Positions 1-9,431 are shown, counted from the first letter of the stretch. The stretch is DNA of 43,063 bases from JBFIHZ01 sp041601535 (GCA_041601535.1 JBFIHZ010000004.1:1-43063), one strand, 5' to 3'. A program made the numbers and translations. Notes: generated by a model from the sequence alone, not told the origin.

Positions 1-109
1 CATGGCCGTGGCGCTGGAAAATGAGAATGTGCAACGCCACGTGGAAGACAAAACCGTGCGCAAGATCATTCACGTGCCCGATCGTCTGCTCAATATTGTA
101 GTAGGCTGA
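1..109 (+). CDS. leuS: Leucyl-tRNA synthetase, C-terminal end (partial)
   Basis: The first 35 codons of the window read as the extreme C-terminus of class I leucyl-tRNA synthetase, ending in a KIIHVPDRLLNIVVG-type tail and TGA at 107-109. This tail belongs to the small C-terminal domain that contacts the tRNA-Leu elbow. The gene starts upstream of the window, so catalytic and editing domains cannot be seen. It lies 4 bases before lptE on the same strand, the usual leuS-lptE-holA order in Gammaproteobacteria, which supports the call despite the short fragment. Confidence 0.9.
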   Translation, partial: MAVALENENVQRHVEDKTVRKIIHVPDRLLNIVVG

Positions 110-113
110 GCCC

Positions 114-650
114 ATGATGAGACGCGTGCAACACAGTCACGGACAGGCGGCGCAGCGTGCCGTGCGCGGCTTGCTGCTGGCGCTGGCCTGCTGCCTGCTC
201 AGTGCCTGCGGCTTCCAGTTGCGTGAAACAGCGCAGCTGCCGGCTGAAATGGCGTTGACGCAGATGATCATCGACGATGAATACAGCGTGCTGGCGCGCC
301 GCGTGCGTGTGTTGCTAGAGCAGGCCGGCGTGCAGTTCGTAACTGCTGACCAGGCTACGGCCATTCTTGAAGTGCCGGTCAACAACGTGGTCACCGAGGT
401 GCTGACCATTGGTGACAACGCCCGGGTGCGGGAATACCGTGTCAGCCATACCATCCAGTTCCGCCTGCTGGATGCCAGCGGCGCCACGCTGATTCCGTTG
501 CAAACCATCCGGCAATCGCGCGAAATCAGTTTCGATGAGCAGCAGATCCTGGCGGTTTCACGTGAGCAGGAATACGTGAAGCAGGACCTGGCCAACACCA
601 TTTCGCGCCTGCTGGTTTCGCGCCTGGAAGTGGTGGGCAAACAGTCTTGA
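114..650 (+). CDS. lptE: LPS-assembly lipoprotein LptE
   Basis: 178-residue outer-membrane lipoprotein that plugs the LptD barrel and takes part in inserting lipopolysaccharide in the outer leaflet. The N-terminus is basic, followed by a hydrophobic segment (about residues 19-31) and a lipobox LSAC with the acylated Cys directly before GFQLR, a typical LptE mature start. The rest fits the small alpha/beta LptE fold, with length near the family norm. Two adjacent ATG codons (114 and 117) could both start translation; no strong Shine-Dalgarno decides between them. It sits between leuS (4-base gap) and holA (9-base gap), the conserved order, so it is probably in one transcript with them. Confidence 0.95.
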   Translation: MMRRVQHSHGQAAQRAVRGLLLALACCLLSACGFQLRETAQLPAEMALTQMIIDDEYSVLARRVRVLLEQAGVQFVTADQATAILEVPVNNVVTEVLTIGDNARVREYRVSHTIQFRLLDASGATLIPLQTIRQSREISFDEQQILAVSREQEYVKQDLANTISRLLVSRLEVVGKQS

Positions 651-659
651 CCGCGCACC

Positions 660-1694
660 ATGAACATCAAGCCTGATGCTTTACCGAAATCGCTGCAGCG
701 GGGCCTGGCTCCGGTCTACCTGATCGCCGGGGCGGAGCCGCTGCTGGTGCAGGAGGCGCGCGACCAGGTGATTGCGGCTGCACGGGCGCAGGGTTTCCTC
801 GAACGGGATATCTACCCGGTGGACCGCTCTTTCTCCTGGAAAAACATCGCGGCGGATGCAATGGAGCAGTCGCTGTTTTCCTCCCGCAAGATCATGGATA
901 TCCGTCTGCCCACCGGCAAACCGGGTACAGAAGGCGCGAAATACCTGGTTGAACAGGCGGAAGCTGCTGACCCGGATACCATGCTGATGGTTTCCTGCGG
1001 CGCCTGGGATGCGGCGACCCGCAAATCAAAATGGGCATCGAAACTCGGATCAGCCGGTGTGCTGGTGGAAATATGGCCGGTCAAACCCCATGAATTGCCG
1101 CGCTGGATTGAACAACGGCTGCGCGCGCTCGGCTTGCGCGCCGAGCGCGAAGCGGTAAGCCTGCTGGCGGAGCTGGTGGAAGGCAACTTGCTGGCCGCGC
1201 AACAGGAAATCGACAAGCTGGCCCTACTCAACACCGGTGATGTCATCGGTCCGGAACTGGTGCGTCACGCGGTGGGTAACAGTTCCCGTTTTGATACGTT
1301 TCGACTCGGCGAATGCATGCTGGGTGGGCGCGCGGCGGATTGCCTGCGGGTGGCCGCCGGTTTGCAGCGTACCGGGATTGCCATCCAGGCTGTGGCTGGC
1401 TCGCTGTATTACCAGCTTAACCAGCTGCATGCGGTATGCGCGGCACTGCGCAACGGAGAAAACGAGGCCCAGGTATTTGGCCGTCTGCGTATTTTCAGGG
1501 CGCAGCAGGCGTTGTACCGGCAGGCAGCACGCAGGCTCAGCGTTGCCCGCATCAACCGGGCATTCAGCGCCATGTCACGGCTGGACCGCCAGAGCAAGGG
1601 CCGCGCGGCCGGTGACCCCTGGCAGACACTGGACCAGGTCATGTTGCTGCTGGCGGCGGAAACTTCGGCCGCCGGCCGTGTGAACGCCGGCTGA
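660..1694 (+). CDS. holA: DNA polymerase III subunit delta
   Basis: 344-residue delta subunit of the clamp loader, which opens the beta sliding clamp. It has the expected length and family pattern: an N-terminal AAA+-like domain with a VYLIAGAEPLLVQEA opening, a central region with WPVKPHELPRWIEQRL, and the C-terminal collar-type helical domain containing the family-typical SRFDTFRLGECMLGG stretch. As in other delta subunits, I see no functional Walker A motif. The ATG start lies 9 bases after lptE, and nadD follows, which is the normal gammaproteobacterial neighbourhood. Confidence 0.95.
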   Translation: MNIKPDALPKSLQRGLAPVYLIAGAEPLLVQEARDQVIAAARAQGFLERDIYPVDRSFSWKNIAADAMEQSLFSSRKIMDIRLPTGKPGTEGAKYLVEQAEAADPDTMLMVSCGAWDAATRKSKWASKLGSAGVLVEIWPVKPHELPRWIEQRLRALGLRAEREAVSLLAELVEGNLLAAQQEIDKLALLNTGDVIGPELVRHAVGNSSRFDTFRLGECMLGGRAADCLRVAAGLQRTGIAIQAVAGSLYYQLNQLHAVCAALRNGENEAQVFGRLRIFRAQQALYRQAARRLSVARINRAFSAMSRLDRQSKGRAAGDPWQTLDQVMLLLAAETSAAGRVNAG

Positions 1695-1728
1695 TGCACG
1701 CGGCCGGCACTGTCAGACGGGTGATTTG

Positions 1729-2382
1729 GTGACGCCAAAGCGCCTGGTCGGCATTTTCGGAGGCACCTTTGATCCGGTGCATTTCGGCCATCTGCGGGCG
1801 GCCGTCGAAGTCAGGGAACAACTCGGCCTGGCGGAGTTGCGCTTGTTGCCAGCCGGAACACCCCCCCATCGCGATCATACGTTTGCCGCTGCCGAGCACC
1901 GGCTGGCCATGCTGCGGCTGGCGCTGGAAGGCCAGTCGGGCCTGTGGGCGGACGACCGTGAAGTCAGGCGCGGCGGATTTTCCTACATGGTCGACACGCT
2001 GGAAGAAATCCGCGCGGAGCAACCGGATGCGGCCTTGTTGCTGATGATTGGCCAGGACGCCGCCAATTCACTGGACAGCTGGCACAGGTGGCGCAGTTTG
2101 TTCGAACTTGCGCATTTGGTGATCATGCGCCGGCCGGAGTCTGTGCATCACTACGGTGAAGGCCTGCGCGATGAAATGCAGCAACGCCTGATCAGTGACC
2201 CAGCCGATCTGGCGGGCCAGGACTGCGGGCTGGTATTGCCGCTTGAAGTCACTCAGTTGGCCATCTCCAGCACGGGCATCCGCGAGTTGATCCAGTCCGG
2301 CAGGTCGCCGCGCTTCCTGTTGCCGGCCGACGTGCTGGATTACATCCGGCGGCACGGTCTGTACGGCCCGCGGGTGAACTGA
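1729..2382 (+). CDS. nadD: Nicotinate-nucleotide adenylyltransferase
   Basis: Transfers AMP from ATP to nicotinic acid mononucleotide to make deamido-NAD, the penultimate step of NAD synthesis. The protein opens with VGIFGGTFDPVHFGH, which contains the GGTFDPxHxGH nucleotidyltransferase signature, and ends with ISSTGIRELI, the ISSTxxR phosphate-binding motif. At 217 residues it has the family length. I chose GTG at 1729 because the conserved strand begins seven codons later; the adjacent TTG at 1726 is equally possible. No strong Shine-Dalgarno is visible. It follows holA by 34 bases and is probably cotranscribed with it. Confidence 0.94.
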   Translation: MTPKRLVGIFGGTFDPVHFGHLRAAVEVREQLGLAELRLLPAGTPPHRDHTFAAAEHRLAMLRLALEGQSGLWADDREVRRGGFSYMVDTLEEIRAEQPDAALLLMIGQDAANSLDSWHRWRSLFELAHLVIMRRPESVHHYGEGLRDEMQQRLISDPADLAGQDCGLVLPLEVTQLAISSTGIRELIQSGRSPRFLLPADVLDYIRRHGLYGPRVN

Positions 2383-2430
2383 ACCGGGTAGCGCGCGGTC
2401 CCAGATAGCAAGCCCTTGGGCGCACGTGTT

Positions 2431-2459
2431 TTGCGGACGCGCGCCGGAAAGGATAGAAT
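2431..2459 (+). promoter_or_regulatory. Candidate sigma-70 promoter for rsfS-rlmH
   Basis: A -35 like TTGCGG at 2431-2436 is separated by exactly 17 bases from a good -10 TAGAAT at 2454-2459 (5 of 6 matches to TATAAT). The predicted transcription start near 2466 is about 25 bases before the TTG start of rsfS, leaving just enough room for its ribosome binding site. This suggests that rsfS and downstream genes can be transcribed independently of leuS-nadD. The -35 is weak (3 of 6). Confidence 0.5.
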
Positions 2460-2490
2460 TAATCGCATCCAACCAGAGGTGGACGAACAT

Positions 2491-2874
2491 TTGACCAATC
2501 ACGTCGCCCCAGGCGCACCATCACCAGACCAGCTCCGGCAACTCGTTTTGAGTTCGCTGGAAGACTTCAAAGCCCTAGACATCCATGAAATCGACGTAAG
2601 CGGTCAAAACCCGCTGACGGACCGTTTTGTCATTGCTTCAGGTAACTCCACCCGGCACATCAAGTCGATGGCGGAAAACCTGGTGCAAAAAGCCAAGGCG
2701 GCCGGTTGTCCGCCGCTGGGTGTGGAAGGCCAGAAAGAAGCTGAATGGGTGCTCGTTGATCTGAACGACATCATCGTGCATCTGATGCTGCCGAAAACAC
2801 GCGCCTTTTATAATCTTGAAAAGCTGTGGGAAACCAGCACCAACCACCGAAATAGTGCTGCGGCCCCGGCCTGA
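2491..2874 (+). CDS. rsfS: Ribosome silencing factor RsfS
   Basis: RsfS (Iojap family) binds ribosomal protein uL14 and blocks joining of the subunits when nutrients are low. The 127-residue protein shows the family core: LEDFKALDIHEIDV, LTDRFVIASGNSTRHIKSMAENL, GxEGQKEAEWVLVDLNDIIVHLMLPKTRAFYNLEKLW. I place the start at TTG 2491 because AGAGGTGG at 2475-2482 sits 8 bases upstream and the conserved domain begins soon after. A longer in-frame reading from ATG 2416 would overlap the candidate promoter and adds 25 residues unlike the family. It is followed by rlmH after 15 bases, the usual partner. Confidence 0.93.
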   Translation: MTNHVAPGAPSPDQLRQLVLSSLEDFKALDIHEIDVSGQNPLTDRFVIASGNSTRHIKSMAENLVQKAKAAGCPPLGVEGQKEAEWVLVDLNDIIVHLMLPKTRAFYNLEKLWETSTNHRNSAAAPA

Positions 2875-2889
2875 TCCTTTTTTTCGCGC

Positions 2890-3360
2890 ATGCGATTGAC
2901 CGTTGTGGCGATTGGCCAGAAGATGCCCGCCTGGGTGAATTCGGGCTGGCAGGAGTATGCGCGCCGTTTTCCCCGGGGTTTCAGCCTGGAACTGCGCGAA
3001 GTGCCCGCGGAAAAGCGTGGCCGCAATGCCGACCTCGAAGCCATCCGCCAACGTGAAAGCCAGGCCTTGCTGGCCGCCGTGCCGGCGGGCGACCATATCG
3101 TGGCGCTGGATGAAAACGGGCGCCAGTGGTCTACCCGGGAGCTGTCCGGCCAGATGCATGACTGGATGCAACTGGGCGGCCAGGTGTCCTTCCTGGTGGG
3201 AGGGCCGGAAGGGCTGGACCCAAGCTGTATCCAGCAGTCCCGGCACCACTGGTCACTGGGCCGCCTGACGCTGCCTCATCCGCTGGTACGCGTGGTGCTT
3301 GCCGAGCAGTTGTACCGGGCCTGGACCATCACCCAGCATCACCCGTACCACAGAGATTGA
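2890..3360 (+). CDS. rlmH: 23S rRNA (pseudouridine1915-N3)-methyltransferase RlmH
   Basis: SPOUT-class methyltransferase that methylates pseudouridine 1915 in helix 69 of 23S rRNA on assembled 70S ribosomes. At 156 residues it matches the family length. The N-terminus MRLTVVAIGQKMPAW is typical, and the C-terminal trefoil-knot SAM site is visible as VSFLVGGPEGLD, followed by WSLGRLTLPHPLVRVVLAEQLYRAW and a terminal YHRD-type end. It is next to rsfS, as in most Gammaproteobacteria, but is followed by maf rather than by mrdA-rodA. Confidence 0.97.
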   Translation: MRLTVVAIGQKMPAWVNSGWQEYARRFPRGFSLELREVPAEKRGRNADLEAIRQRESQALLAAVPAGDHIVALDENGRQWSTRELSGQMHDWMQLGGQVSFLVGGPEGLDPSCIQQSRHHWSLGRLTLPHPLVRVVLAEQLYRAWTITQHHPYHRD

Positions 3361-3366
3361 ACCAAC

Positions 3367-3975
3367 ATGTCCATCGAACATCCGGCAAGCCTGATTCTCG
3401 CTTCCGCCTCGCCACGCCGCCGTGAGCTGCTGGACCAGGTGGGATTAGCCTATCGAGTGCAGTCCGCCGATGTAGATGAATCCCGGCATGAGGGCGAGTG
3501 CGCTGCCGCCTACGTGGTGCGCGTGGCGCAATTAAAAGCCGCCGCCGTGATGAGTTGCAACTCATCCTTGCTGCCGGTTCTGGCGGCAGATACAGCGGTG
3601 GTTGTCGACCATGAGATCCTGGGCAAGCCCGCCAGCCGTGAACACGCGCAGCGCATGCTGAAAAGCCTGTCGGGCCGCTGCCACCAGGTATATTCCGCCG
3701 TGGTTCTGGCGCTGGATGCGCAAACCAGGCACCACGCGCTGAATGTTTCCGAGGTGGAGTTCGCTGTATTGCCCGATGACTGGATCCGCGGCTACTGCGA
3801 AAGCGGGGAACCACTGGACAAGGCGGGTGCTTATGCGATCCAGGGGCGTGCCGCGGAACAAATCAAACAATTGCGTGGCAGCTATTCCGGAGTAATGGGC
3901 CTGCCATTGTATGAAACCATGCAGCTACTTGGCGCCGCCGGCATCAGCGGGCCTTTCGGGCTTAACGTGAAATGA
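3367..3975 (+). CDS. maf: Maf-family nucleoside triphosphate pyrophosphatase (YhdE type)
   Basis: Maf proteins hydrolyse dTTP, UTP and modified pyrimidine nucleotides to monophosphates; this is a house-cleaning role. The 202-residue protein carries the Maf signature SASPRRRELL near the N-terminus, the metal-binding ADTAVVVD segment, SGRCHQVYSAV, and GAYAIQGRAAEQIKQLRGSYSGVMGLPLYE. The combination next to rng matches the dTTP/UTP subfamily (E. coli YhdE lies next to rng). It starts 6 bases after rlmH. Substrate preference is inferred from family and context only. Confidence 0.93.
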   Translation: MSIEHPASLILASASPRRRELLDQVGLAYRVQSADVDESRHEGECAAAYVVRVAQLKAAAVMSCNSSLLPVLAADTAVVVDHEILGKPASREHAQRMLKSLSGRCHQVYSAVVLALDAQTRHHALNVSEVEFAVLPDDWIRGYCESGEPLDKAGAYAIQGRAAEQIKQLRGSYSGVMGLPLYETMQLLGAAGISGPFGLNVK

Positions 3976-3995
3976 ACCTGGCATGCGCGGCCGAA

Positions 3996-4004
3996 TGGTA
4001 TTCT
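3996..4004 (+). promoter_or_regulatory. Candidate extended -10 promoter for rng
   Basis: TGGTATTCT at 3996-4004 is an extended -10 pattern (TG, one base, then TATTCT with 4 of 6 matches). It lies in the 58-base gap between maf and rng, with a predicted start near 4011. No convincing -35 is present at 17 bases. It could give separate transcription of rng-yhdP, but the evidence is short. Confidence 0.3.
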
Positions 4005-4033
4005 AGTGCTGATGTGTCCACGGCGGGTAAGCA

Positions 4034-5500
4034 GTGAGCGAAGAGATCCTGATCAATGCAACGCCTTCCGAAACCCGGGTTGCCCTGGTGGAAGGAGGCA
4101 TGTTGCAGGAAGTCTGGTTGGAGCGGGCCGGGCGCAACGGCCATATCGGCAGCATTTTCAAAGGGCAGGTGTGCCGGGTGTTGCCGGGGCTGCAGGCCGC
4201 GTTTATTGAAATAGGGCTGGAACGCACCGCCTTCCTGCATGCCCAGGACATGGCCCGTCATGATCCCTCACTGGGTAACGGCGAGATTGCCACTCCGTCC
4301 ATCGCCGAGCTGTTGCGGGTGGGTGACGAAGTCATCGTGCAGGTTATCAAGGATCCGATGGGCAGCAAAGGCGCTCGCCTGACCACCAATATCAGTATTC
4401 CCTCCCGTTTTCTGGTGCTGTTGCCGGACGTGTCCACCATCGGCATTTCCATGCGCATTGAGGACGAGAATGAACGCGCCCGGCTGAAGCAGTTGCTGCA
4501 CACTCTGCGCGATGACGCCAGCGGTCACGGCTACATCGTGCGTACCAATGCCGAAGGGGTGAACGATTTCGCGCTTTCGGCCGATATGTCTTATCTTGGC
4601 AAGGTGTGGCAGTCCATCCAGCAGCGCGCCAGCAGCGCGCGGCCCGCCACCTGTATTTATGAGGATCTGTCCCTGCCATTACGGCTGTTGCGCGACCTGA
4701 TGCATGAAAACATCGACCGGGTGCGCATCGACTCGCCCCGCATTCTGGAGCAGGCGCGCAATTTTGCCTGCAGTTTCGTACCCGACTGGCTGGACCGGAT
4801 TGAACTGTATGCAGCGGAGCGTCCGATCTTTGATCTGTTCGGGGTTGAGGACGAAATAGAAACCGCGCTGCAACGCCAGGTGCCGCTGAAATCCGGCGGT
4901 TACCTGGTGTTTGACCAGACCGAGGCGATGACCACCATTGACGTGAACACCGGTGGATTCGTGGGCAACCGGACGCAGGAAGAAACCATTTACAAGACCA
5001 ACCTGGAAGCCAGTCAGGCGCTGGCGCGGCAGCTGCGCCTGCGCAACCTGGGCGGCATCATCATCATCGATTTCATCGACATGCGGGATGAGGAACACCG
5101 CCGCCAGGTAATGCGCTCGCTGCAGCGCGTGCTGGAGCGGGATCACGCCAAGACCAGTATTTCCGAACTGACCGAGCTGGGCCTGGTGGAAATGACGCGT
5201 AAACGCACGACCGAAAGCCTGGAGCACCGCCTGTGCGTGACCTGTCCGGTATGTGCCGGCCGCGGCAGCATCAAGAGTAACGAAACCGTCTGCCTGGAAA
5301 TTTTCCGCGAAATCATGCGCTCTGGCCGGCAATTCGAAGCACAAAAACTGATGGTCATGGCTTCCCCGTCGGTGGTGGGGCTGATCCTGGACGAGCAGTC
5401 CGCCACCGTGGCAGAACTGGAAGAACTGATCGGTAAATCCATCCGCTTCCAGACAGAAGAACAGTATTCCCAGGAGCAGTTCGATGTCGTGCTGCTGTGA
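4034..5500 (+). CDS. rng: Ribonuclease G
   Basis: Endoribonuclease of the RNase E/G family that matures the 5' end of 16S rRNA and takes part in mRNA decay. At 488 residues it matches E. coli RNase G. It begins with the family strand ILINATPSETRVALVEGG, followed by an S1 domain (about residues 36-125). The two catalytic metal-binding aspartates are visible at D303 (TTIDVNTGGFVG) and D346 (IIIIDFIDM), and the Zn-link as CVTCPVC near residue 405. Translation probably starts at GTG 4034; the preceding GGTAAG is a weak ribosome binding site. It lacks the long disordered scaffold of RNase E. yhdP follows, as in many Gammaproteobacteria. Confidence 0.97.
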   Translation: MSEEILINATPSETRVALVEGGMLQEVWLERAGRNGHIGSIFKGQVCRVLPGLQAAFIEIGLERTAFLHAQDMARHDPSLGNGEIATPSIAELLRVGDEVIVQVIKDPMGSKGARLTTNISIPSRFLVLLPDVSTIGISMRIEDENERARLKQLLHTLRDDASGHGYIVRTNAEGVNDFALSADMSYLGKVWQSIQQRASSARPATCIYEDLSLPLRLLRDLMHENIDRVRIDSPRILEQARNFACSFVPDWLDRIELYAAERPIFDLFGVEDEIETALQRQVPLKSGGYLVFDQTEAMTTIDVNTGGFVGNRTQEETIYKTNLEASQALARQLRLRNLGGIIIIDFIDMRDEEHRRQVMRSLQRVLERDHAKTSISELTELGLVEMTRKRTTESLEHRLCVTCPVCAGRGSIKSNETVCLEIFREIMRSGRQFEAQKLMVMASPSVVGLILDEQSATVAELEELIGKSIRFQTEEQYSQEQFDVVLL

Positions 5501-5527
5501 TGGCCCGGCTGTCTGTGGGGTGATGCG

Positions 5528-8500
5528 GTGATTTCGTACACCTTGTTGCTGCGGCGGGCACGTACTCTGGCGTGGACGGCGTTGTCCATACTGATCATCC
5601 TGTGTGCCGTCGTGGTGGGTATTGGCAAGCTGCTGATGCCATACAGCGACCGCTACCAGCCGCAGCTGGAAGCCTGGCTGTCTGAAGAGTTCGGCCAACC
5701 GGTCACATTGGAAAGCTTTTCCGGTGAATGGAATGCGTTTGGCCCGCGTCTGACCCTGCGCGGCATGCGTTTGCAGGCCGATGGTCAGCCGGACGGTGGA
5801 GCGGCGATTGCCGAAGCCGCGGTAGATCTCAAGCCGCTGAATATGTTGCTGCCGGGTAAATCCTTGTACAACTTCCTGGTGATCGGCGCGGATTTCAGGC
5901 TGGAGCGGCTGGAGCAGGGTGGCTTCCTGTTATCCGGCCTTGGCATCAGTGGCCGCGAAGCCGGTGAAGATGTCACCAAGTGGCGCGACTTGCTGGGTAT
6001 CGGCGAACTGATCCTGGAAGACTCCAGCCTGCATTACGTGGATCAGCCCAACCGTGTGGAACTGCGTTTCACCGCCATTGAGGCCCGCTTGCAGCTGAAC
6101 AATGAATCGGTGGCACTGAACATGCAGGCCAGTCTGCATAACGCGGTGGATCAGCGGGTTTACGGTGACCTGGATGTCACCGCTTTGCTGACCCTGGCCG
6201 GGCAAGCCGGACTGGCGGAAGCGCGCTGGCATGTCAGTGCGCGTGAATTGCTGATGGCCGATCTGCAGGGCCGGCTGCCAGACAATCCGTTCGTGCCCCT
6301 GACCGGCGCGGTCAATGCGCAGCTATGGGGTGACTGGGTGAAGCAACGGCCCATGCTGATGCGTGGCGTGCTGGACCTGAAAAATGGTTTGCTGGAACAC
6401 GACGGACAGCCCATCAGCATTGAGCATCTGAACACACGCTTTGGCTGGAAATACGCCAGCCTTGAAGACTGGCGCCTGGACCTGAACGGTCTGCAGTACG
6501 AAGACGGTGAACATGCCTGGGCCACGGCGGAGGCTACGCTGGCGCGGAATGTGCCGGCCGGGGTTGGTTTGTGGCTGGGCGCGGATCATTTGCCGCTGGA
6601 CATGACCATGCACTGGGCGCAGAACATCATGGCGGTTTATCAGACCGACTGGCCGGAAGTACTGCCAGCCGCTGTAGCCGGTGAAGTTCACGGCCTGGAC
6701 CTGGTACTGGATACCGAGTGGGGCGTAAGGCTGGCCCGTGGCCGGGTGGATGATCTGTACGTAGGCGACTGGTCCAGGGGCCCAGAGCTTGACGGCCTGC
6801 AGGCCCGCGTTGACCTCGGTGCCGGCAGCGGCAGTGTGGAGGTCGAGTCCGCTGGCTTACGGGTTAACTGGCCCGACATGTTCGGTGCCGAGTTGATGCT
6901 GCGTTTGCCGGCCTGTGATGTGCACCTGAACTTCGGTGAACGCTGGCAACTGGCCCTGCAGGGCTGCGGCCTGGAAAACGAGGATATCGCGGTTTCCGGC
7001 GACGTGCTGCTGAGTGGCAACGAGGGCCGCCCTGCGGCCGACATCAACATGCTGGTCTCGCGCGGGCGCATCGGCAGTCTGGGCCCTTATTGGCCACAAC
7101 GTGTAATGAAAGAAAATGTCGTGAACTGGCTTGACCGCAGTTTGCTGGATGGCGACATTGAAAACGGCCGGCTACAAATTCGCGGAGACCTGGATGATTT
7201 TCCCTTCACGGCGGGCGAAGGCATATTCCAGTCCGTGGCCCGTGTCAAAGGTGTGCAGTTGCAGTATGCAACGGGCTGGCCGGTGGCGCAGCAGGTTGAC
7301 GCCGTGGCGCGCTTCTGGGGCTCGAGTATGCGGGTCGAAGGCTCAGTGGGCGATGTGGGTGGCGTACCGGTGCAACAGGCCACGGCCACCATTGAAAACC
7401 TCAAGGCGCCCTGGCTCGAAGTGAATTACCTGGCTGACAGTCAGCTGGACCGCTTGCTGGGATTCATTCCGGTCTCGCCACTGCAACAGCAACTGAACAC
7501 AGATTTACAGCGCTTCCGTTTTTCAGGGCCCGCCAGTACGCGCGGTACGCTGCGTTTCCCCCTGGGCAAGGTCAAGGGTGAAGCGCAGGTTGACGGCCGA
7601 TTGCGCTTGTCGCAAAGCGCTTTTGAGGACCCTGACTCCGGTATCAGCTTGCAGCAGATCAAGGGAGTGGTTAATTACAGCCGTACCCGACTGGCCGGCG
7701 CTGAAATCACCGCGCAGTTCAGCGAGCAGCCGGCCACGCTGATAATTTCCGGCAGCGCCTCCGGAGCGGAACGCTTTCGAGTGGATATGACGGGGCGCTT
7801 CGAGGTGCAAACCCTGCTGCCGGAGTTTCTGCGGGTGAAAGGGTTTGATCAGCGGCGCTTGCACGGCGCGGGGGACTGGACGGTGGCGGTGATTGTGCCG
7901 CCGGCAACGGATGGCGTGCCTTCACAGGTCATGCTGAGCGTCAGCTCCGATCTGCAGGGCGTCCGCCTGGACCTGCCGGCACCGTTGCACAAGACGCCGC
8001 AAGAGTCCTGGCCGGTGCGGCTGGATTATCCCTTGAGTGGCGAGACCCGGCGGCTCAGGCTGCAACTGGCGCAACGCATGGAAACCCTGATGGATCTGAC
8101 CCGGGAAACGGCGGACGGTACGGGCTCGGCCGATATCAGCCGGGCATTGATCCGTCTGGGCAGCGCTACTGCCGAAATGCCGCCGCCCGGCAGGGTGCGC
8201 ATCCTGGGTGATGCCGCAGAACTCAATCTGGATGACTGGGTGGACCTGGTGCTGGATGAATCCGACAGCGCGCTGGGTTTTGGCGGGTTGGAGCTGGAAA
8301 CCCTGCAGGTTTCGGCCGCTGAGCTGCGTTTCCTGGACCGCCATTTTACCGCGGTGGATGTAGGGGTCAGCCTGGGTGATGAGGACATAAAGGCGCAATT
8401 CAGCGGAGCGGACATAGATGGTCATGTGGTGTATGTACCGGCTGCCGGCAGCAGCAGCCTGACAGCGGAATTCGAACGCCTGGTGCTGGCCAAGCCCGTC

Positions 8501-9352
8501 GGTGGAGGTGTCGACATGGACACCAATCCGGCCGAACTGCCGGCCCTGCACCTGTACGCCCGTTCGTTCAAGTACATGGGTATTGAGATGGGTGAAACCC
8601 GCATCGAAGCCTATCCGACGGCCAGTGGTTTTCACTTTGAAACGGTGGAGTCCGAATCGGACGAACTGTCGGTGCGGGCCAGCGGCGACTGGCTGCTGGA
8701 CGAGGCCGGTCAGCGGTCCGATTTCAAGATCGTTGTGACGGCTGAATCCCTGGGCAGGTTCCTGCAGTCAATGGACATTTCCTCGTCCCTGGAAGGCGGG
8801 CAGACCGTGTTGCATTTCACCGCCTGGTGGCCCGGTTCGCCGGGCAATTTCGCCCTGTCACGTCTCAACGGAGAGGTTGAATTCAGTGTCACCCGGGGCC
8901 AGATTACCAATGCAAGCTCTGGCACCGGCCGCATTCTGGGTTTGTTGAGCATCCAGGCCCTGCCGCGGCGGTTGGCGCTGGATTTCCGTGACGTGTTTGA
9001 TGCCGGTTTCGATTTTGAAGAAGCTCATGGCACGTTCCTGATGGAAAACGGCATGGCCAGCACCGATGACGTCAGTCTCAGTTCTTCGGCAGCCAGTATC
9101 ACGCTGACGGGCAGCACGGACCTGGTCGCGCAGCAGTATGATCAGCTGATGACGGTGCGGCCCGGCGTCGGAAATACATTGCCGGTGATTGGCGCGATTG
9201 CCGGGGGTCCTGGCGGTGCGGCCGCCGGCCTGGCCCTGCAGGGTCTATTGCACGGGCAGCTGGGTGAGGCGGCGCAGGTACAATACACCATTACCGGCAG
9301 TTGGGATGAGCCCCTGATAGAGCCGGTGCTGGGCACAACCACTGACGGGTGA
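5528..9352 (+). CDS. yhdP: YhdP-family AsmA-like envelope protein
   Basis: Very large (1274 residues) inner-membrane-anchored protein of the YhdP/TIGR02099 (DUF3971) family, one of the AsmA-like proteins thought to carry phospholipids across the periplasm to the outer membrane together with TamB and YdbH. A single N-terminal membrane segment (about residues 12-36) follows a basic LLLRRAR stretch, giving N-in topology. The remaining roughly 1230 residues are beta-rich repeats, as expected for a hydrophobic-groove bridge, ending in an AsmA_2-type C-terminal region (about residues 1080-1240) with GGPGGAAAGLALQGLL near the end. The start is GTG 5528. It lies between rng and tldD, the conserved order. 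The transport role is family knowledge, not visible here. Confidence 0.93.
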   Translation: MISYTLLLRRARTLAWTALSILIILCAVVVGIGKLLMPYSDRYQPQLEAWLSEEFGQPVTLESFSGEWNAFGPRLTLRGMRLQADGQPDGGAAIAEAAVDLKPLNMLLPGKSLYNFLVIGADFRLERLEQGGFLLSGLGISGREAGEDVTKWRDLLGIGELILEDSSLHYVDQPNRVELRFTAIEARLQLNNESVALNMQASLHNAVDQRVYGDLDVTALLTLAGQAGLAEARWHVSARELLMADLQGRLPDNPFVPLTGAVNAQLWGDWVKQRPMLMRGVLDLKNGLLEHDGQPISIEHLNTRFGWKYASLEDWRLDLNGLQYEDGEHAWATAEATLARNVPAGVGLWLGADHLPLDMTMHWAQNIMAVYQTDWPEVLPAAVAGEVHGLDLVLDTEWGVRLARGRVDDLYVGDWSRGPELDGLQARVDLGAGSGSVEVESAGLRVNWPDMFGAELMLRLPACDVHLNFGERWQLALQGCGLENEDIAVSGDVLLSGNEGRPAADINMLVSRGRIGSLGPYWPQRVMKENVVNWLDRSLLDGDIENGRLQIRGDLDDFPFTAGEGIFQSVARVKGVQLQYATGWPVAQQVDAVARFWGSSMRVEGSVGDVGGVPVQQATATIENLKAPWLEVNYLADSQLDRLLGFIPVSPLQQQLNTDLQRFRFSGPASTRGTLRFPLGKVKGEAQVDGRLRLSQSAFEDPDSGISLQQIKGVVNYSRTRLAGAEITAQFSEQPATLIISGSASGAERFRVDMTGRFEVQTLLPEFLRVKGFDQRRLHGAGDWTVAVIVPPATDGVPSQVMLSVSSDLQGVRLDLPAPLHKTPQESWPVRLDYPLSGETRRLRLQLAQRMETLMDLTRETADGTGSADISRALIRLGSATAEMPPPGRVRILGDAAELNLDDWVDLVLDESDSALGFGGLELETLQVSAAELRFLDRHFTAVDVGVSLGDEDIKAQFSGADIDGHVVYVPAAGSSSLTAEFERLVLAKPVGGGVDMDTNPAELPALHLYARSFKYMGIEMGETRIEAYPTASGFHFETVESESDELSVRASGDWLLDEAGQRSDFKIVVTAESLGRFLQSMDISSSLEGGQTVLHFTAWWPGSPGNFALSRLNGEVEFSVTRGQITNASSGTGRILGLLSIQALPRRLALDFRDVFDAGFDFEEAHGTFLMENGMASTDDVSLSSSAASITLTGSTDLVAQQYDQLMTVRPGVGNTLPVIGAIAGGPGGAAAGLALQGLLHGQLGEAAQVQYTITGSWDEPLIEPVLGTTTDG

Positions 9353-9431
9353 ATCTCACCCTGCAGAATTTAGTTGGTAACACTATTCCCATTGGTGCGC
9401 GATGCGGGCTGGGATTGAAGAGCAAACGCTG